DNA of 64,000 nucleotides from contig NZ_CP104203.1 of NCBI RefSeq assembly GCF_025244725.1, positions 1,054,001 through 1,118,000 of the forward strand, read 5' to 3'. Position 1 is the first letter of the stretch; every line of letters begins with the position of its first letter. The translations under genes were made by a program, and so were the position numbers. The notes beneath the pieces are model-generated. The model worked only from the letters and a program-made list of their open reading frames with translations, had not been told where the DNA came from and ran no database searches. The stretch comes from Chryseobacterium oranimense. GTDB taxonomy: Bacteria; Bacteroidota; Bacteroidia; Flavobacteriales; Weeksellaceae. Positions 35,819 through 45,055 of the stretch are shown piece after piece.

Positions 35819-35847
35819 AAGCCCTAATTATTTTAGGGCTTTTTTTA
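35819..35847 (+). terminator. Terminator of outer-membrane gene 3
   Basis: A 9-bp stem (35819-35827 with 35833-35841) followed by seven T. Confidence 0.9.
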
Positions 35848-35877
35848 TCTTTAAAAACAATTTTTAAATAAATAACC

Positions 35878-36531
35878 ATGAAAAAAATCTTATTGGCATC
35901 AGCTCTTGCTTTTTGTGCAGGAATGAATGCGCAGACAAAATTCGGTGTAAAAGCAGGCTATACATTATCAAAACTAAACTCAAACGATGATCTTGATGCA
36001 TTTGAAGGTGTAAGTGGAGGTTTGAAATCCAAATCAGGCTTCTATGTAGGTGCTTTGGTAGAGCATCAATTCAATAATAAATTTGCTGTACAGGGAGAAG
36101 TTCAGTATGCAAATCTGGGCGGAAAAGTTGAAGTTTCAACAATGGGAATTACCGTTACGGAAAAATTCAATTTCAACAGAATTGTGATTCCTGTAACTGC
36201 AAGATATTATGCTACTCCTGAACTTGGAGTATATGCAGGGCCTTTTGTAAGTTTCAGAACAAACACGAAAGTAAATATTGACGTGTCAGGAGGAATGGCC
36301 AATCAACAGGCTATCAATGAAGGTGAACAATTCCTTGAAAAGAATTTTGATGATAATCTTAAGTCTTCTGAATTCGGTTTGGTTTTAGGGGCTGATTACA
36401 ATGTGTATAAAGGATTATTTGTAGATGCCCGTTACAGTTTCGGACTGACCAATATGATCAAACATCCTGTAAACGACGAAAAACTGAAAATGAATTTCTT
36501 CCAGATCGGATTAGGATATAAATTCAAATAA
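35878..36531 (+). CDS. Outer-membrane beta-barrel protein (porin family), paralog 2
   Basis: 217 residues with a signal peptide (MKKILLASALAFCAGMNAQ). Close relative of the first barrel of the cluster: FGVKAGYTLSKLN, FYVGALVEHQFNNKFAVQGE, and a final strand FFQIGLGYKFK. The gap from the previous terminator is only about 30 bp, so a promoter would have to overlap it; none is clear. Function unknown. Confidence 0.86.
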   Translation: MKKILLASALAFCAGMNAQTKFGVKAGYTLSKLNSNDDLDAFEGVSGGLKSKSGFYVGALVEHQFNNKFAVQGEVQYANLGGKVEVSTMGITVTEKFNFNRIVIPVTARYYATPELGVYAGPFVSFRTNTKVNIDVSGGMANQQAINEGEQFLEKNFDDNLKSSEFGLVLGADYNVYKGLFVDARYSFGLTNMIKHPVNDEKLKMNFFQIGLGYKFK

Positions 36532-36534
36532 AAT

Positions 36535-36566
36535 AAAAAACTCTCAGAAATTTCTGAGAGTTTTTT
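36535..36566. terminator. Bidirectional terminator
   Basis: A perfect palindrome (36535-36550 with 36551-36566) with A/T tracts on both sides, between the convergent barrel gene and ffh. Confidence 0.88.
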
Positions 36567-36591
36567 TTATATCTTTTTCTTTTAAGCTTGG

Positions 36592-37953
36592 TTATTTCCC
36601 CATCATTCCGCCCATGCCAGGCATATTTGGCATTTTGCTCATCATCTGCATCATCTGTTTTCCCTGAGGTCCCTGCATCATCTTCATCATTTTACCCATC
36701 TGTTCGAACTGCTTCATCAGCTGATTCACATCTTCAATCTTTCTTCCTGCTCCTTTTGCAATTCTCTGTTTTCTCTGGGTATTGATGATAGAAGGTCTTC
36801 TTCTTTCGTCAGGTGTCATAGAGTAGATGATTGCTTCAATGTGCTTGAAAGCATCGTCACTGATTTCAACGTCTTTAATGGCTTTTCCAACCCCCGGAAT
36901 CATTCCCATAAGGTCTTTCATGTTACCCATCTTTTTGATCTGGTTGATCTGCTTCAGGAAATCATCAAAACCGAATTCATTTTTAGCGATTTTTTTGTGA
37001 AGTTTTTTAGCTTCTTCCTCATCAAATTGCTCCTGAGCTCTTTCTACTAAGGAAACAACGTCTCCCATTCCCAAGATTCTGTCTGCCATCCTTTCCGGGT
37101 AGAAAAGATCCAAAGCTTCCATTTTCTCACCGGTAGAGATAAATTTAATCGGTTTTTCAACAACAGAACGGATCGTTAAAGCAGCACCCCCTCTTGTATC
37201 ACCGTCTAATTTAGTTAGGACAACACCGTCAAAGTTTAGGGCATCGTTGAATGCTTTTGCTGTATTTACAGCATCCTGGCCTGTCATGGAGTCTACCACG
37301 AATAAAGTTTCCTGAGGCTTGATGAAATAATGTACAGACTTGATCTCGTTCATCATCTGCTCATCAATTGCAAGACGTCCCGCTGTATCGACGATGACTA
37401 CATCATGACCGTTTGCTTTTGCAAAATTAATAGCATTTTCAGCAATAGTGGAAGGGTTGGTAGAACCTTCTTCCGTAAATACCGGAACCCCGATCTGGCC
37501 ACCCAATACTTTAAGCTGGTCAATTGCTGCAGGACGGTAAACGTCACAGGCAACCAATAAAGGCTTTTTGGTTCTTTTTGTTTTTAAATAATTGGCAAGT
37601 TTTCCGGAGAAAGTCGTCTTACCCGAACCCTGAAGACCGGCAATAAGAATTACGGTAGGCTTTCCTGAAAGGTTAATTCCTTCCTGAGAACCTCCCATCA
37701 GATCAACCAATTCGTCATGAACGATTTTCGTCATCAGCTGTCCCGGAGTAAGAGAAGTAAGAACGTTTTGTCCTAAAGCTTTATCCTGAACTCTTTTCGT
37801 AAGATCTTTTGCAACTTTATAGTTAACGTCAGCATCTACCAGCGCTCTACGGATTTCCTTTACGGTTTCCGCCACGTTGATCTCTGTGATTTTTCCGCGT
37901 CCGGAAATATTATGTAGAGCCTTGTCTAATTTATCCTGTAAACTATTAAACAT
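36592..37953 (-). CDS. ffh: Signal recognition particle protein Ffh
   Basis: SRP54 GTPase that targets nascent membrane proteins to FtsY. N domain (1-90), G domain with GLQGSGKTTFSGKLA (P-loop), DTAGR and TKLDGDTRGGAAL. The M domain ends in a Met-rich tail (MMKMMQGPQGKQMMQMM and GGMMGK). Length 453 is normal. Own promoter at 37977-38006. Confidence 0.98.
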   Translation of the reverse strand: MFNSLQDKLDKALHNISGRGKITEINVAETVKEIRRALVDADVNYKVAKDLTKRVQDKALGQNVLTSLTPGQLMTKIVHDELVDLMGGSQEGINLSGKPTVILIAGLQGSGKTTFSGKLANYLKTKRTKKPLLVACDVYRPAAIDQLKVLGGQIGVPVFTEEGSTNPSTIAENAINFAKANGHDVVIVDTAGRLAIDEQMMNEIKSVHYFIKPQETLFVVDSMTGQDAVNTAKAFNDALNFDGVVLTKLDGDTRGGAALTIRSVVEKPIKFISTGEKMEALDLFYPERMADRILGMGDVVSLVERAQEQFDEEEAKKLHKKIAKNEFGFDDFLKQINQIKKMGNMKDLMGMIPGVGKAIKDVEISDDAFKHIEAIIYSMTPDERRRPSIINTQRKQRIAKGAGRKIEDVNQLMKQFEQMGKMMKMMQGPQGKQMMQMMSKMPNMPGMGGMMGK

Positions 37954-37976
37954 ATTTATTGTAAATTATAGGTTTG

Positions 37977-38006
37977 CAAAAATAAGGAATTTTTAGCACA
38001 TCCAAA
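37977..38006 (-). promoter_or_regulatory. Promoter of ffh
   Basis: On the minus strand: TTTG (38006-38003), an 18-bp spacer and TATTTTTG (37984-37977). Leader about 18 nt. Confidence 0.7.
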
Positions 38007-38083
38007 ATGTTATGAGCAGGTAATATTATATATATGGAAAAAATGATAAAAATCAAATCGTGTATAATTCAATAGAAAAAGTC

Positions 38084-38091
38084 TATTTTTG
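38084..38091 (+). promoter_or_regulatory. -7 box of the AtpI-like gene
   Basis: TATTTTTG, 49 bp before the ATG at 38141. The -33 region is weak. Confidence 0.5.
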
Positions 38092-38140
38092 CGATCAGTT
38101 AAAATAAACCTTATTAATTAGAGGTTGAAAATAGTTTATA

Positions 38141-38512
38141 ATGAAATTGAATCCTAATATTCTTGTCACGGTATTATTCTTTTTAACATTTCTGATCCAT
38201 TTTTCCCTGTGGAAATTTGTTTTTCACTTAGATGAGATTATTATCGTTAAATTTTATCTTTTTTTAAGTGTCATGTTTATGATGATGATTACTCTTGTTA
38301 ATATAATTAATAGGACTGTACCACAGTTTTTAGGATTGTCTGTCATTGGTCTTATCTTATTAAAATTCGGTTTAATGTATCTAATTCGTAAAAAATTGAA
38401 CTTTGAAATGATTCCTGGTTATAAATTTCATTTTATATTGCCATATTTTGTCCTGACTACGCTGCTTACGTACTATGCAATCACGCTGATTAATCATGAC
38501 AAAAAACAGTAA
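38141..38512 (+). CDS. AtpI-like small membrane protein at head of the atp cluster
   Basis: 123 residues with four hydrophobic segments (about 8-28, 38-58, 66-84 and 98-117). It is directly upstream of atpB, as is the ATP synthase accessory protein AtpI, which helps assemble the c-ring. Sequence identity to classical AtpI is low; it resembles the small DUF-type membrane proteins found at this place in Flavobacteriia. Assignment is mainly from size, topology and position. Confidence 0.72.
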   Translation: MKLNPNILVTVLFFLTFLIHFSLWKFVFHLDEIIIVKFYLFLSVMFMMMITLVNIINRTVPQFLGLSVIGLILLKFGLMYLIRKKLNFEMIPGYKFHFILPYFVLTTLLTYYAITLINHDKKQ

Positions 38513-38520
38513 AATTATTT

Positions 38521-38550
38521 ATTGAAAATAGAAAAAATATTATATTTTTG
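38521..38550 (+). promoter_or_regulatory. Promoter of atpB
   Basis: ATTG (38521-38524), 18-bp spacer and TATTTTTG (38543-38550). The atpB ATG lies 21 bp downstream, so the main operon can be transcribed separately from the AtpI-like gene. Confidence 0.68.
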
Positions 38551-38571
38551 CACAACGAAAAAAACCTATCA

Positions 38572-39672
38572 ATGTTTAAGAAATTCGCAGTTTTATTCTA
38601 CAGTATTTTTGTATTAAACTTAGTGTCTGCACAGCACGGTGAGGCCACTGCTGGGACGGCTCCTGCTCAAGAGCTTTCCGAGAAAGACAAAGCAACTAAA
38701 GAAAACAAGGAGTTCATCACTCATCACTTGTTGGATGCTCATGACTTTACATTGATGGTGGATAAAGATGGTCACCACATTGGTTTTCCTCTTCCTGTTA
38801 TTTTTTATGATAATGGTTTTCACGCTTTCATGAGTAACAGTAAAGAAGGTTTCATGCATGGTGAAACCACTGAAGTAGATGGTTCTTATTACAAATTGCA
38901 CCACGAAAAAATCTACAAGACTGATGCTGCAGGAACTTTAACTTTAGATAAAGACGGTCATCCTACAAACGAGAAACCTCTAGATCTTTCAATTACTAAA
39001 AGTGTACTGATCATTTTCTTAGTTTCACTTTTAATGTTTGTATTATTTACAGGAATGGCAAGATCATATAAGAAATCTGTTGTCCCTACAGGAGCAGCAA
39101 GATTCTTAGAGCCCTTGATTATTTTTGTAAGAGACGAGATCGCTATTCCGAACATCGGGCACAAGTATAAAAGATTTATGGGTTATCTATTAACTGTATT
39201 CTTCTTTATCTTACTTTTAAACGTTTTAGGGTTGATGCCTTTCGGAATCAATGTTACAGGTAATATTACCATGACATTCTTCCTGGCTATCCTTACTTAT
39301 TTAATTACGACATTCTCAGCTAATAAAGATTACTGGAAGCATATTTTCTGGATGCCGGGTGTACCTGTTCCAATGAAATTCATCATGTTGCCGATCGAAT
39401 TATTAGGAACTCTGACTAAGCCTTTTGCATTGATGATTCGTCTTTTTGCGAACATGACGGCAGGACACATCGTTGTAATGACGCTTATCGGATCAATTTA
39501 TATTTTCAAGAACTGGATTGCCGGAGTTGCATTCCCATTCTTAACTTTAGTAATCTATATCCTTGAGGTATTGGTAGCATTCCTTCAGGCTTATATCTTT
39601 ACAATGCTTTCTGCACTGTTCATCGGAATGGCTGTGGAAGAGCATGAGCACGAACATCACGCTGCTCATTAA
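38572..39672 (+). CDS. atpB: ATP synthase F0 subunit a
   Basis: Proton channel subunit of F1F0 ATP synthase. The ATG at 38572 gives a signal peptide (MFKKFAVLFYSIFVLNLVSAQ). About 130 periplasmic residues rich in His and charged side chains follow, before the five- to six-helix core. The essential Arg is in FALMIRLFANMTAGH. Length about 366; the long N-terminal domain is typical of Bacteroidetes and absent from E. coli. The C-terminus EEHEHEHHAAH is His-rich. Confidence 0.96.
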   Translation: MFKKFAVLFYSIFVLNLVSAQHGEATAGTAPAQELSEKDKATKENKEFITHHLLDAHDFTLMVDKDGHHIGFPLPVIFYDNGFHAFMSNSKEGFMHGETTEVDGSYYKLHHEKIYKTDAAGTLTLDKDGHPTNEKPLDLSITKSVLIIFLVSLLMFVLFTGMARSYKKSVVPTGAARFLEPLIIFVRDEIAIPNIGHKYKRFMGYLLTVFFFILLLNVLGLMPFGINVTGNITMTFFLAILTYLITTFSANKDYWKHIFWMPGVPVPMKFIMLPIELLGTLTKPFALMIRLFANMTAGHIVVMTLIGSIYIFKNWIAGVAFPFLTLVIYILEVLVAFLQAYIFTMLSALFIGMAVEEHEHEHHAAH

Positions 39673-39727
39673 TATAGAACAAGTTTGAAGCTTAAATTAA
39701 AAAACAATTTTTTAAATTATATTTATT

Positions 39728-39919
39728 ATGGAAATCCCTAGAATTATTGGTGGCGGTCTTATCGTACTTGGTGTAGGTATCGGTCTTGGTAAAATCGGAG
39801 CTGCTGCTCTTGAAGCTATCGCTAGACAGCCTGAGCAATCTGGAAAAATCCAAACTGCTATGCTTATTGCAGCTGCACTAGTAGAAGGTGTTGCATTTGC
39901 TGCGTTATTCGCATCATAA
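39728..39919 (+). CDS. atpE: ATP synthase F0 subunit c
   Basis: 63-residue hairpin of two helices forming the c-ring. The polar loop is ARQPEQ; the ion-binding carboxylate is the Glu of ALVEGVAF in helix 2. The residue after Glu is Gly, not the Ser/Thr of Na+-binding rings, so a proton-specific ring is likely. Followed by a strong hairpin at 39932-39964. Confidence 0.97.
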   Translation: MEIPRIIGGGLIVLGVGIGLGKIGAAALEAIARQPEQSGKIQTAMLIAAALVEGVAFAALFAS

Positions 39920-39931
39920 GCCAAACAAAAA

Positions 39932-39964
39932 AACATTGTTGCAGCGGTTGGCTGCAGCAATGTT
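39932..39964 (+). promoter_or_regulatory. Intercistronic hairpin between atpE and atpF
   Basis: A 14-bp stem (39932-39945 with 39951-39964; one G-U pair in RNA) with a 5-nt loop GGTTG and no U-run. It is therefore not a normal terminator. Located 12 bp after the atpE stop; the likely role is mRNA stabilisation or differential expression of subunit c, which is needed in many copies. Confidence 0.75.
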
Positions 39965-40007
39965 AATTTAAAAAAGAAAAAGTAATAATTATTTATACAT
40001 TTATATA

Positions 40008-40505
40008 ATGGAATTAATTCACCAGTTTTCATCAGGATTATTTATTATCCAGTCTGTTATTTTTCTAGCATTATTATTTTTGTTAGGTAAATTCGCTTGG
40101 AAACCTATTTTAAAATCAATCAACGACAGAGAAACCTCTATTGTTGATGCTCTTAATCAAGCTAAATTGGCAAGAAAAGAGATGGAGACTTTAAAAGAGG
40201 ATAACGAAAGAATTATTCGTGAAGCTAAAATCGAAAGAGATGCTATCCTTAAAGAAGCCAGAGAAATTAAAGATAGAATCGTAGGTGAGGCTAAAGATGC
40301 TGCTAAAAATGAAGGAGACAAAATGATCGAGGCAGCTAAGCAGACTATCCAGACTGAGAAAAATGCTGCTATGGCAGACATTAAAACTCAAATCGGTGCT
40401 TTATCTGTAAACATTGCTGAATCTATCCTTAAGCAGAAGTTGGATAACAACGAAGCTCAAAACGAATTAGTTCAAAATTATCTAAACAAATCAAACCTTA
40501 ACTAA
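40008..40505 (+). CDS. atpF: ATP synthase F0 subunit b
   Basis: 165 residues: N-terminal membrane helix (about 8-28), then a long charged coiled-coil (about 35-150) forming the peripheral stalk. The segment FAWKPILKSINDRE is typical of subunit b. Ends 2 bp before the atpH ATG. Confidence 0.97.
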   Translation: MELIHQFSSGLFIIQSVIFLALLFLLGKFAWKPILKSINDRETSIVDALNQAKLARKEMETLKEDNERIIREAKIERDAILKEAREIKDRIVGEAKDAAKNEGDKMIEAAKQTIQTEKNAAMADIKTQIGALSVNIAESILKQKLDNNEAQNELVQNYLNKSNLN

Positions 40506-40507
40506 GA

Positions 40508-41047
40508 ATGCTTACATCTAAAGTAGCTAAAAGATACGCACAGGGACTGCTTGATTTCACCAATGAAACAGGTCAGACCGCTGCTGTATTTTCTGAAATG
40601 AAAGATGTAAAGAAGATCATGTCTCAATCTGCAGATTTGAACAAATTCTTTCTTACGCCTTACATTGATGCAAAAAAGAAAATAGAGGTAGCAGACCAGA
40701 TCTTTAAAGACTTCTCGGTTTCTTCGCAGAACCTGATCAGATTAGTGATCAAGCACGGACGTGAAAACCAGTTGAAAAATATCGCTCAGGAGTTCATCAA
40801 TAAAGTAGAGGATATCAACGGAGTACAGAGAATAACTCTTACAACAGCAACTCAGCTTTCCAAAGAAAACCTTGATCAGATCCTAAGATCTACCAATCTG
40901 GTAAAAGCAGGTTCAAACTTTGATCTGAATGTAAATGTAAAACCTAATATCTTAGGAGGTTATATTTTAAGAGTAGGTGATCAGCAGATCGATGCATCTG
41001 TGAAAACCAAATTGAACCAAGTTAAAAAAGATTTTCAGTTAAATTAA
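40508..41047 (+). CDS. atpH: ATP synthase F1 subunit delta
   Basis: 179 residues: KVAKRYAQGLLDF at the start, an all-helical N-terminal domain, and the C-terminal block NPNILGGYILRVGDQQIDASVK-like (KPNILGGYILRVGDQQID). It joins the peripheral stalk to the alpha subunits. 18 bp precede atpA. Confidence 0.97.
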   Translation: MLTSKVAKRYAQGLLDFTNETGQTAAVFSEMKDVKKIMSQSADLNKFFLTPYIDAKKKIEVADQIFKDFSVSSQNLIRLVIKHGRENQLKNIAQEFINKVEDINGVQRITLTTATQLSKENLDQILRSTNLVKAGSNFDLNVNVKPNILGGYILRVGDQQIDASVKTKLNQVKKDFQLN

Positions 41048-41065
41048 AGAAAAAACAACCATACA

Positions 41066-42643
41066 ATGGCAGAAATAAATCCGGCAGAAGTATCTGCGAT
41101 CTTAAAACAGCAATTGGCCAACTTCGATACTCAATCCAACGTTGAGGAAGTAGGTACAGTTTTAACCATCGGTGATGGTATTGCTCGTGTATACGGGTTA
41201 GAAAACGTACAATACGGAGAGTTGGTGAAATTTTCTAGTGATGTAGAAGGTATTGTACTTAACCTTGAAGAAGACAACGTGGGTGTTGCTCTACTTGGGG
41301 AAAGTAAATTAGTAAAAGAAGGAGATACAGTAAGAAGAACAAACAGAATCTCTTCTATCAAAGTAGGAGAAGGGATGTTAGGAAGAGTAGTAGATACTCT
41401 TGGTAACCCTATCGATGGTAAAGGTCCTATTACTGGGGATTTATACGAAATGCCATTGGAAAGAAAAGCTCCTGGAGTTATCTTCAGACAGCCGGTAACT
41501 GAGCCTTTACAGACAGGTATCGTTGCGATCGACTCTATGATCCCTGTAGGAAGAGGTCAGAGAGAGCTTATCATTGGTGATAGACAGACAGGTAAAACTA
41601 CTGTTGCGATCGATACGATCATCAACCAGAAAGAATTCTTTGATGCAGGTAAGCCTGTATATTGTATATATGTTGCGATCGGTCAGAAAGCTTCTACCGT
41701 AGCACAAATTGTTAAAACCCTTTCTGATAAAGGTGCTTTAGCATACACTGTAATCGTTGCGGCTAATGCTTCGGATCCGGTTCCAATGCAGGTATACTCT
41801 GCAATGGCAGGTGCATCTATCGGTGAGTTCTTCAGAGACACTGGTAGACCGGCATTGATCGTTTATGATGATTTATCCAAACAAGCGGTAGCTTACCGTG
41901 AGCTTTCTCTACTATTGAGAAGACCACCGGGCCGTGAAGCTTATCCTGGAGACGTTTTCTACCTTCACTCAAGATTATTGGAAAGAGCTGCAAAAGTAAT
42001 TGCTGATGACCAGATCGCGAGCCAGATGAACGACTTACCGGATTCTCTAAAGCCAATCGTAAAAGGTGGTGGTTCATTAACTGCCCTTCCGATTATCGAA
42101 ACTCAGGCTGGTGACGTTTCTGCGTATATTCCAACCAACGTAATCTCTATTACAGACGGACAGATTTTCCTTGAATCAGATCTATTCAACTCAGGGGTTC
42201 GTCCTGCGATCAACGTAGGTATTTCTGTATCCAGAGTAGGAGGTAACGCTCAGATCAAATCAATGAAAAAAGTGTCTGGTACTCTTAAATTAGACCAGGC
42301 TCAGTATAAAGAATTGGAAGCGTTTGCTAAATTCGGTTCTGACCTTGATGCTTCTACTTTAGCAGTAATCTCTAAAGGAGAAAGAAACGTTGAGATCCTT
42401 AAGCAGCCGGTAAACTCTCCACTTCCTGTAGACAGCCAGGTAGCTATGATCTACGCAGGAACAGAGAACCTTCTAAGAAACGTACCTATCAGAAAAGTAA
42501 AAGAATTCCAGATAGAATATATCGAGTTCTTAAGATCTAAGCACCCTGATACAATGGCGGCTATTAAAGCTGGTAAAATCGATAACGATATTACAAACGT
42601 TCTTAAGCAGGCAGCTAACGATTTAGCTTCTAAATATAACTAA
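41066..42643 (+). CDS. atpA: ATP synthase F1 subunit alpha
   Basis: 525 residues. Regulatory nucleotide-binding subunit with Walker [30 protein letters not shown] and the ATP synthase signature near [14 protein letters not shown]. Normal length. Followed by a 73-bp spacer before atpG. Confidence 0.98.
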   Translation: MAEINPAEVSAILKQQLANFDTQSNVEEVGTVLTIGDGIARVYGLENVQYGELVKFSSDVEGIVLNLEEDNVGVALLGESKLVKEGDTVRRTNRISSIKVGEGMLGRVVDTLGNPIDGKGPITGDLYEMPLERKAPGVIFRQPVTEPLQTGIVAIDSMIPVGRGQRELIIGDRQTGKTTVAIDTIINQKEFFDAGKPVYCIYVAIGQKASTVAQIVKTLSDKGALAYTVIVAANASDPVPMQVYSAMAGASIGEFFRDTGRPALIVYDDLSKQAVAYRELSLLLRRPPGREAYPGDVFYLHSRLLERAAKVIADDQIASQMNDLPDSLKPIVKGGGSLTALPIIETQAGDVSAYIPTNVISITDGQIFLESDLFNSGVRPAINVGISVSRVGGNAQIKSMKKVSGTLKLDQAQYKELEAFAKFGSDLDASTLAVISKGERNVEILKQPVNSPLPVDSQVAMIYAGTENLLRNVPIRKVKEFQIEYIEFLRSKHPDTMAAIKAGKIDNDITNVLKQAANDLASKYN

Positions 42644-42716
42644 AATCTTCATTGTTTAAGGTTTGGAATCTCTTCTGGACCTTAAACTTTAGACCATACA
42701 CTTTGAACCCAAATTA

Positions 42717-43583
42717 ATGGCAAACTTAAAAGAAATACGAGGCAGAATCACGTCAATTTCATCTACGATGCAAATTACCCGTGCTATGAAAATGGTTTCC
42801 GCTGCGAAGCTTAAAAAAGCACAGGATGCAATCGTAATGTTGAGACCCTATTCTGAAAAACTGCAGGAAATCATCCAGAATGTAAATTCTAGCTCTGATC
42901 CTGATCAGGTTTCTGTTTATGCTCAAAAAAGAGAAGTGAAAAGAATCCTTTTCATCGCTGTTACTTCAAACAGAGGTCTTGCAGGAGCTTTTAACTCATC
43001 TATTGTGAAAGAGCTTAACAACCAGTTTAGAGATAAGTCTCAATACGAAGTTGAAGTTCTTACCATCGGTAAAAAAGCTTTTGATGCGGTAAGAAGAACC
43101 CGTACAGTATATTCCAACGAAAGTGCTGTTTTTGACAATTTAAACTTTGATACAGTAGCTCATGTTACTGAAGGAGTAATGACCAGCTTTAGAGAAGGTA
43201 AATTTGATGAAGTTTATCTGATCTACAACAAATTTGTGAATGCTGCTACCCAGGAAGTAACTGCTGAACAGCTTCTTCCGATTTCTATGGCCGAAAAAGC
43301 TGAAGAAACTCAGGTAGAAACAGATTATATCTTTGAGCCGAACAGAAACGAAATCCTGGACAATTTGATTCCTAAAGCAATCAAAACTCAGGTCTTCAAA
43401 GCGGTTCTGGATTCTGTTGCATCAGAGCACGGAGCGAGAATGACTGCTATGCACAAAGCTACAGACAACGCTCAGGCTTTAAAGAATGATCTTGTGATCT
43501 TCTACAACAAAGCAAGACAGGCTGCTATTACAAACGAAATCCTTGAGATCGTTTCAGGAGCGGAAGCTTTGAAAAATTCTTAA
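42717..43583 (+). CDS. atpG: ATP synthase F1 subunit gamma
   Basis: 288 residues, rotary shaft subunit. N-terminus LKEIRGRITSISSTMQITRAMKMVSAAKLKKAQ and C-terminal segment ARMTAMHKATDNAQ are the conserved ends. Last gene of the cluster: beta and epsilon (atpD, atpC) do not follow; a terminator does. Confidence 0.97.
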   Translation: MANLKEIRGRITSISSTMQITRAMKMVSAAKLKKAQDAIVMLRPYSEKLQEIIQNVNSSSDPDQVSVYAQKREVKRILFIAVTSNRGLAGAFNSSIVKELNNQFRDKSQYEVEVLTIGKKAFDAVRRTRTVYSNESAVFDNLNFDTVAHVTEGVMTSFREGKFDEVYLIYNKFVNAATQEVTAEQLLPISMAEKAEETQVETDYIFEPNRNEILDNLIPKAIKTQVFKAVLDSVASEHGARMTAMHKATDNAQALKNDLVIFYNKARQAAITNEILEIVSGAEALKNS

Positions 43584-43606
43584 AAGAATTATTTTAACAT
43601 AATATT

Positions 43607-43634
43607 AAGCATCGAGAATATCGATGCTTTTTTT
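43607..43634 (+). terminator. Terminator of the atp operon
   Basis: A 9-bp perfect stem (43607-43615 with 43621-43629), a 5-nt loop and a seven-T run. Confidence 0.9.
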
Positions 43635-43651
43635 GTTATTTATATTTTATC

Positions 43652-43659
43652 TATCTTTG
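43652..43659 (+). promoter_or_regulatory. -7 box of CNNM/CorC gene
   Basis: TATCTTTG, 27 bp before the ATG. TTTTG at 43631-43635, part of the preceding U-run, is the nearest -33 candidate but slightly close (16 bp). Confidence 0.55.
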
Positions 43660-43686
43660 TAAACTAAAATATTATACAATTTCTAA

Positions 43687-45045
43687 ATGGACTCGGACAT
43701 AGTCAGGCTTTTGCTAGCCTTATTTCTTGTTTTACTAAATGGCTTTTTCGTAGCCGCAGAATTTTCAATTGTTAAAGTTCGTTATTCACAAATCCAGTTA
43801 AAAGCCGCCGAAGGTAACTCTATGGCGAAACAGGCAGAACATATCATCAAGCATCTTGATGAGTACCTGTCGGCTACACAGCTTGGTATTACCCTGGCAT
43901 CCCTTGCATTAGGGTGGGTAGGTGAAAGCGCTTTACATCATGTGGTTGAAAGTATCTTCCACTCTTTGAATGTGGATTTAACCCAAACAACAATTACCAC
44001 GATTTCAGTGGTGACCAGTTTTGTATTGATTACGGTGATGCATATCGTATTCGGGGAGCTTATCCCAAAATCAATTGCAATTAGAAAATCTGAGTCTACT
44101 ACAATGGCTACAGCAGTGCCGTTAAGAGTTTTTTATACGATTTTCAAGCCTTTTATCTGGTTGATGAACCTGATGTCCAATACTTTTTTAAGATTGGTAA
44201 AAATACATCCGGCTTCAGAACAGGAAATTCACTCTACAGAAGAGCTTCAGCTTTTGGTAAAGCAAAGTGCTGACAGCGGGGAAATTGAAGAAGAGAACTA
44301 TGAAATCATCAAGAATGCATTTGATTTTACGGATCATTCGGCTAAACAGATCATGGTTCCAAGACAGAATATCACGTCTATCGACTTTGAAGAAGATATC
44401 AATGAAATTATCAACAAAATCATGGATAGCGGTTATTCCCGTATCCCTGTATATCTTGATTCAATCGATAATATAATTGGAGTTCTTTATACAAAAGAGA
44501 TCATCAGGGAATTTGTCAAGAGAAAAGGAGAGCTTAATCATGAAGACTTAAAAGAATTGATGCGTGATGCGTTCTTTGTAGTTGGAAGTAAAAAGATTTC
44601 AGATCTCCTGAAGATTTTCCAGCAGAAAAAACAGCACCTTGCTATCGTTATTGATGAATTCGGAGGAACAGAAGGAATTATAACTCTGGAAGATATTCTG
44701 GAGGAGCTTGTGGGAGAAATTCAGGATGAAGAGGATGATGAAGATAAGCTGGTAGATAAAATGGGTGATAATATTTATTGGGTCCAGGCGACACAGCCGC
44801 TGGACGAGATTAATGAGCATTTACCTAAAAAGCTGCCTCTTTCCGAAGAAAGTGAGTACAATTCACTGGCAGGATTCATTCTGCATGCGCTGGAAGATAT
44901 TCCTGAAGAAAATGATGAATTCGACCTGGAAAACTATCATTTCAAAATTCTGAAAATGAATAATAAGAGCGTAGAGCTTGTAGAATTAGTATATGAAGGT
45001 CCAAATGTACTCAATGATTTGGCCGATAAAATAGGAGAAGTTTAA
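43687..45045 (+). CDS. CNNM/CorC-type transporter-associated protein (DUF21-CBS-CorC)
   Basis: 452 residues: a DUF21/CNNM membrane domain with four helices (about 1-190), two CBS domains (about 205-335, IMVPRQNITSIDFEED and FAIVIDEFGG-like block LAIVIDEFGGTEGIITLEDIL), and a C-terminal CorC_HlyC domain. Family members are linked to Mg2+/Co2+ efflux; in flavobacteria a relative (GldE) supports gliding. Which of these applies here is unclear. It is followed 10 bp later by clpS. Confidence 0.92.
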   Translation: MDSDIVRLLLALFLVLLNGFFVAAEFSIVKVRYSQIQLKAAEGNSMAKQAEHIIKHLDEYLSATQLGITLASLALGWVGESALHHVVESIFHSLNVDLTQTTITTISVVTSFVLITVMHIVFGELIPKSIAIRKSESTTMATAVPLRVFYTIFKPFIWLMNLMSNTFLRLVKIHPASEQEIHSTEELQLLVKQSADSGEIEEENYEIIKNAFDFTDHSAKQIMVPRQNITSIDFEEDINEIINKIMDSGYSRIPVYLDSIDNIIGVLYTKEIIREFVKRKGELNHEDLKELMRDAFFVVGSKKISDLLKIFQQKKQHLAIVIDEFGGTEGIITLEDILEELVGEIQDEEDDEDKLVDKMGDNIYWVQATQPLDEINEHLPKKLPLSEESEYNSLAGFILHALEDIPEENDEFDLENYHFKILKMNNKSVELVELVYEGPNVLNDLADKIGEV

Positions 45046-45055
45046 AAAAATAGAC

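Noticed and set aside
39932..39964. Hairpin after atpE as a transcription terminator
   Set aside because: It has no U-run, and the operon clearly continues into atpF.
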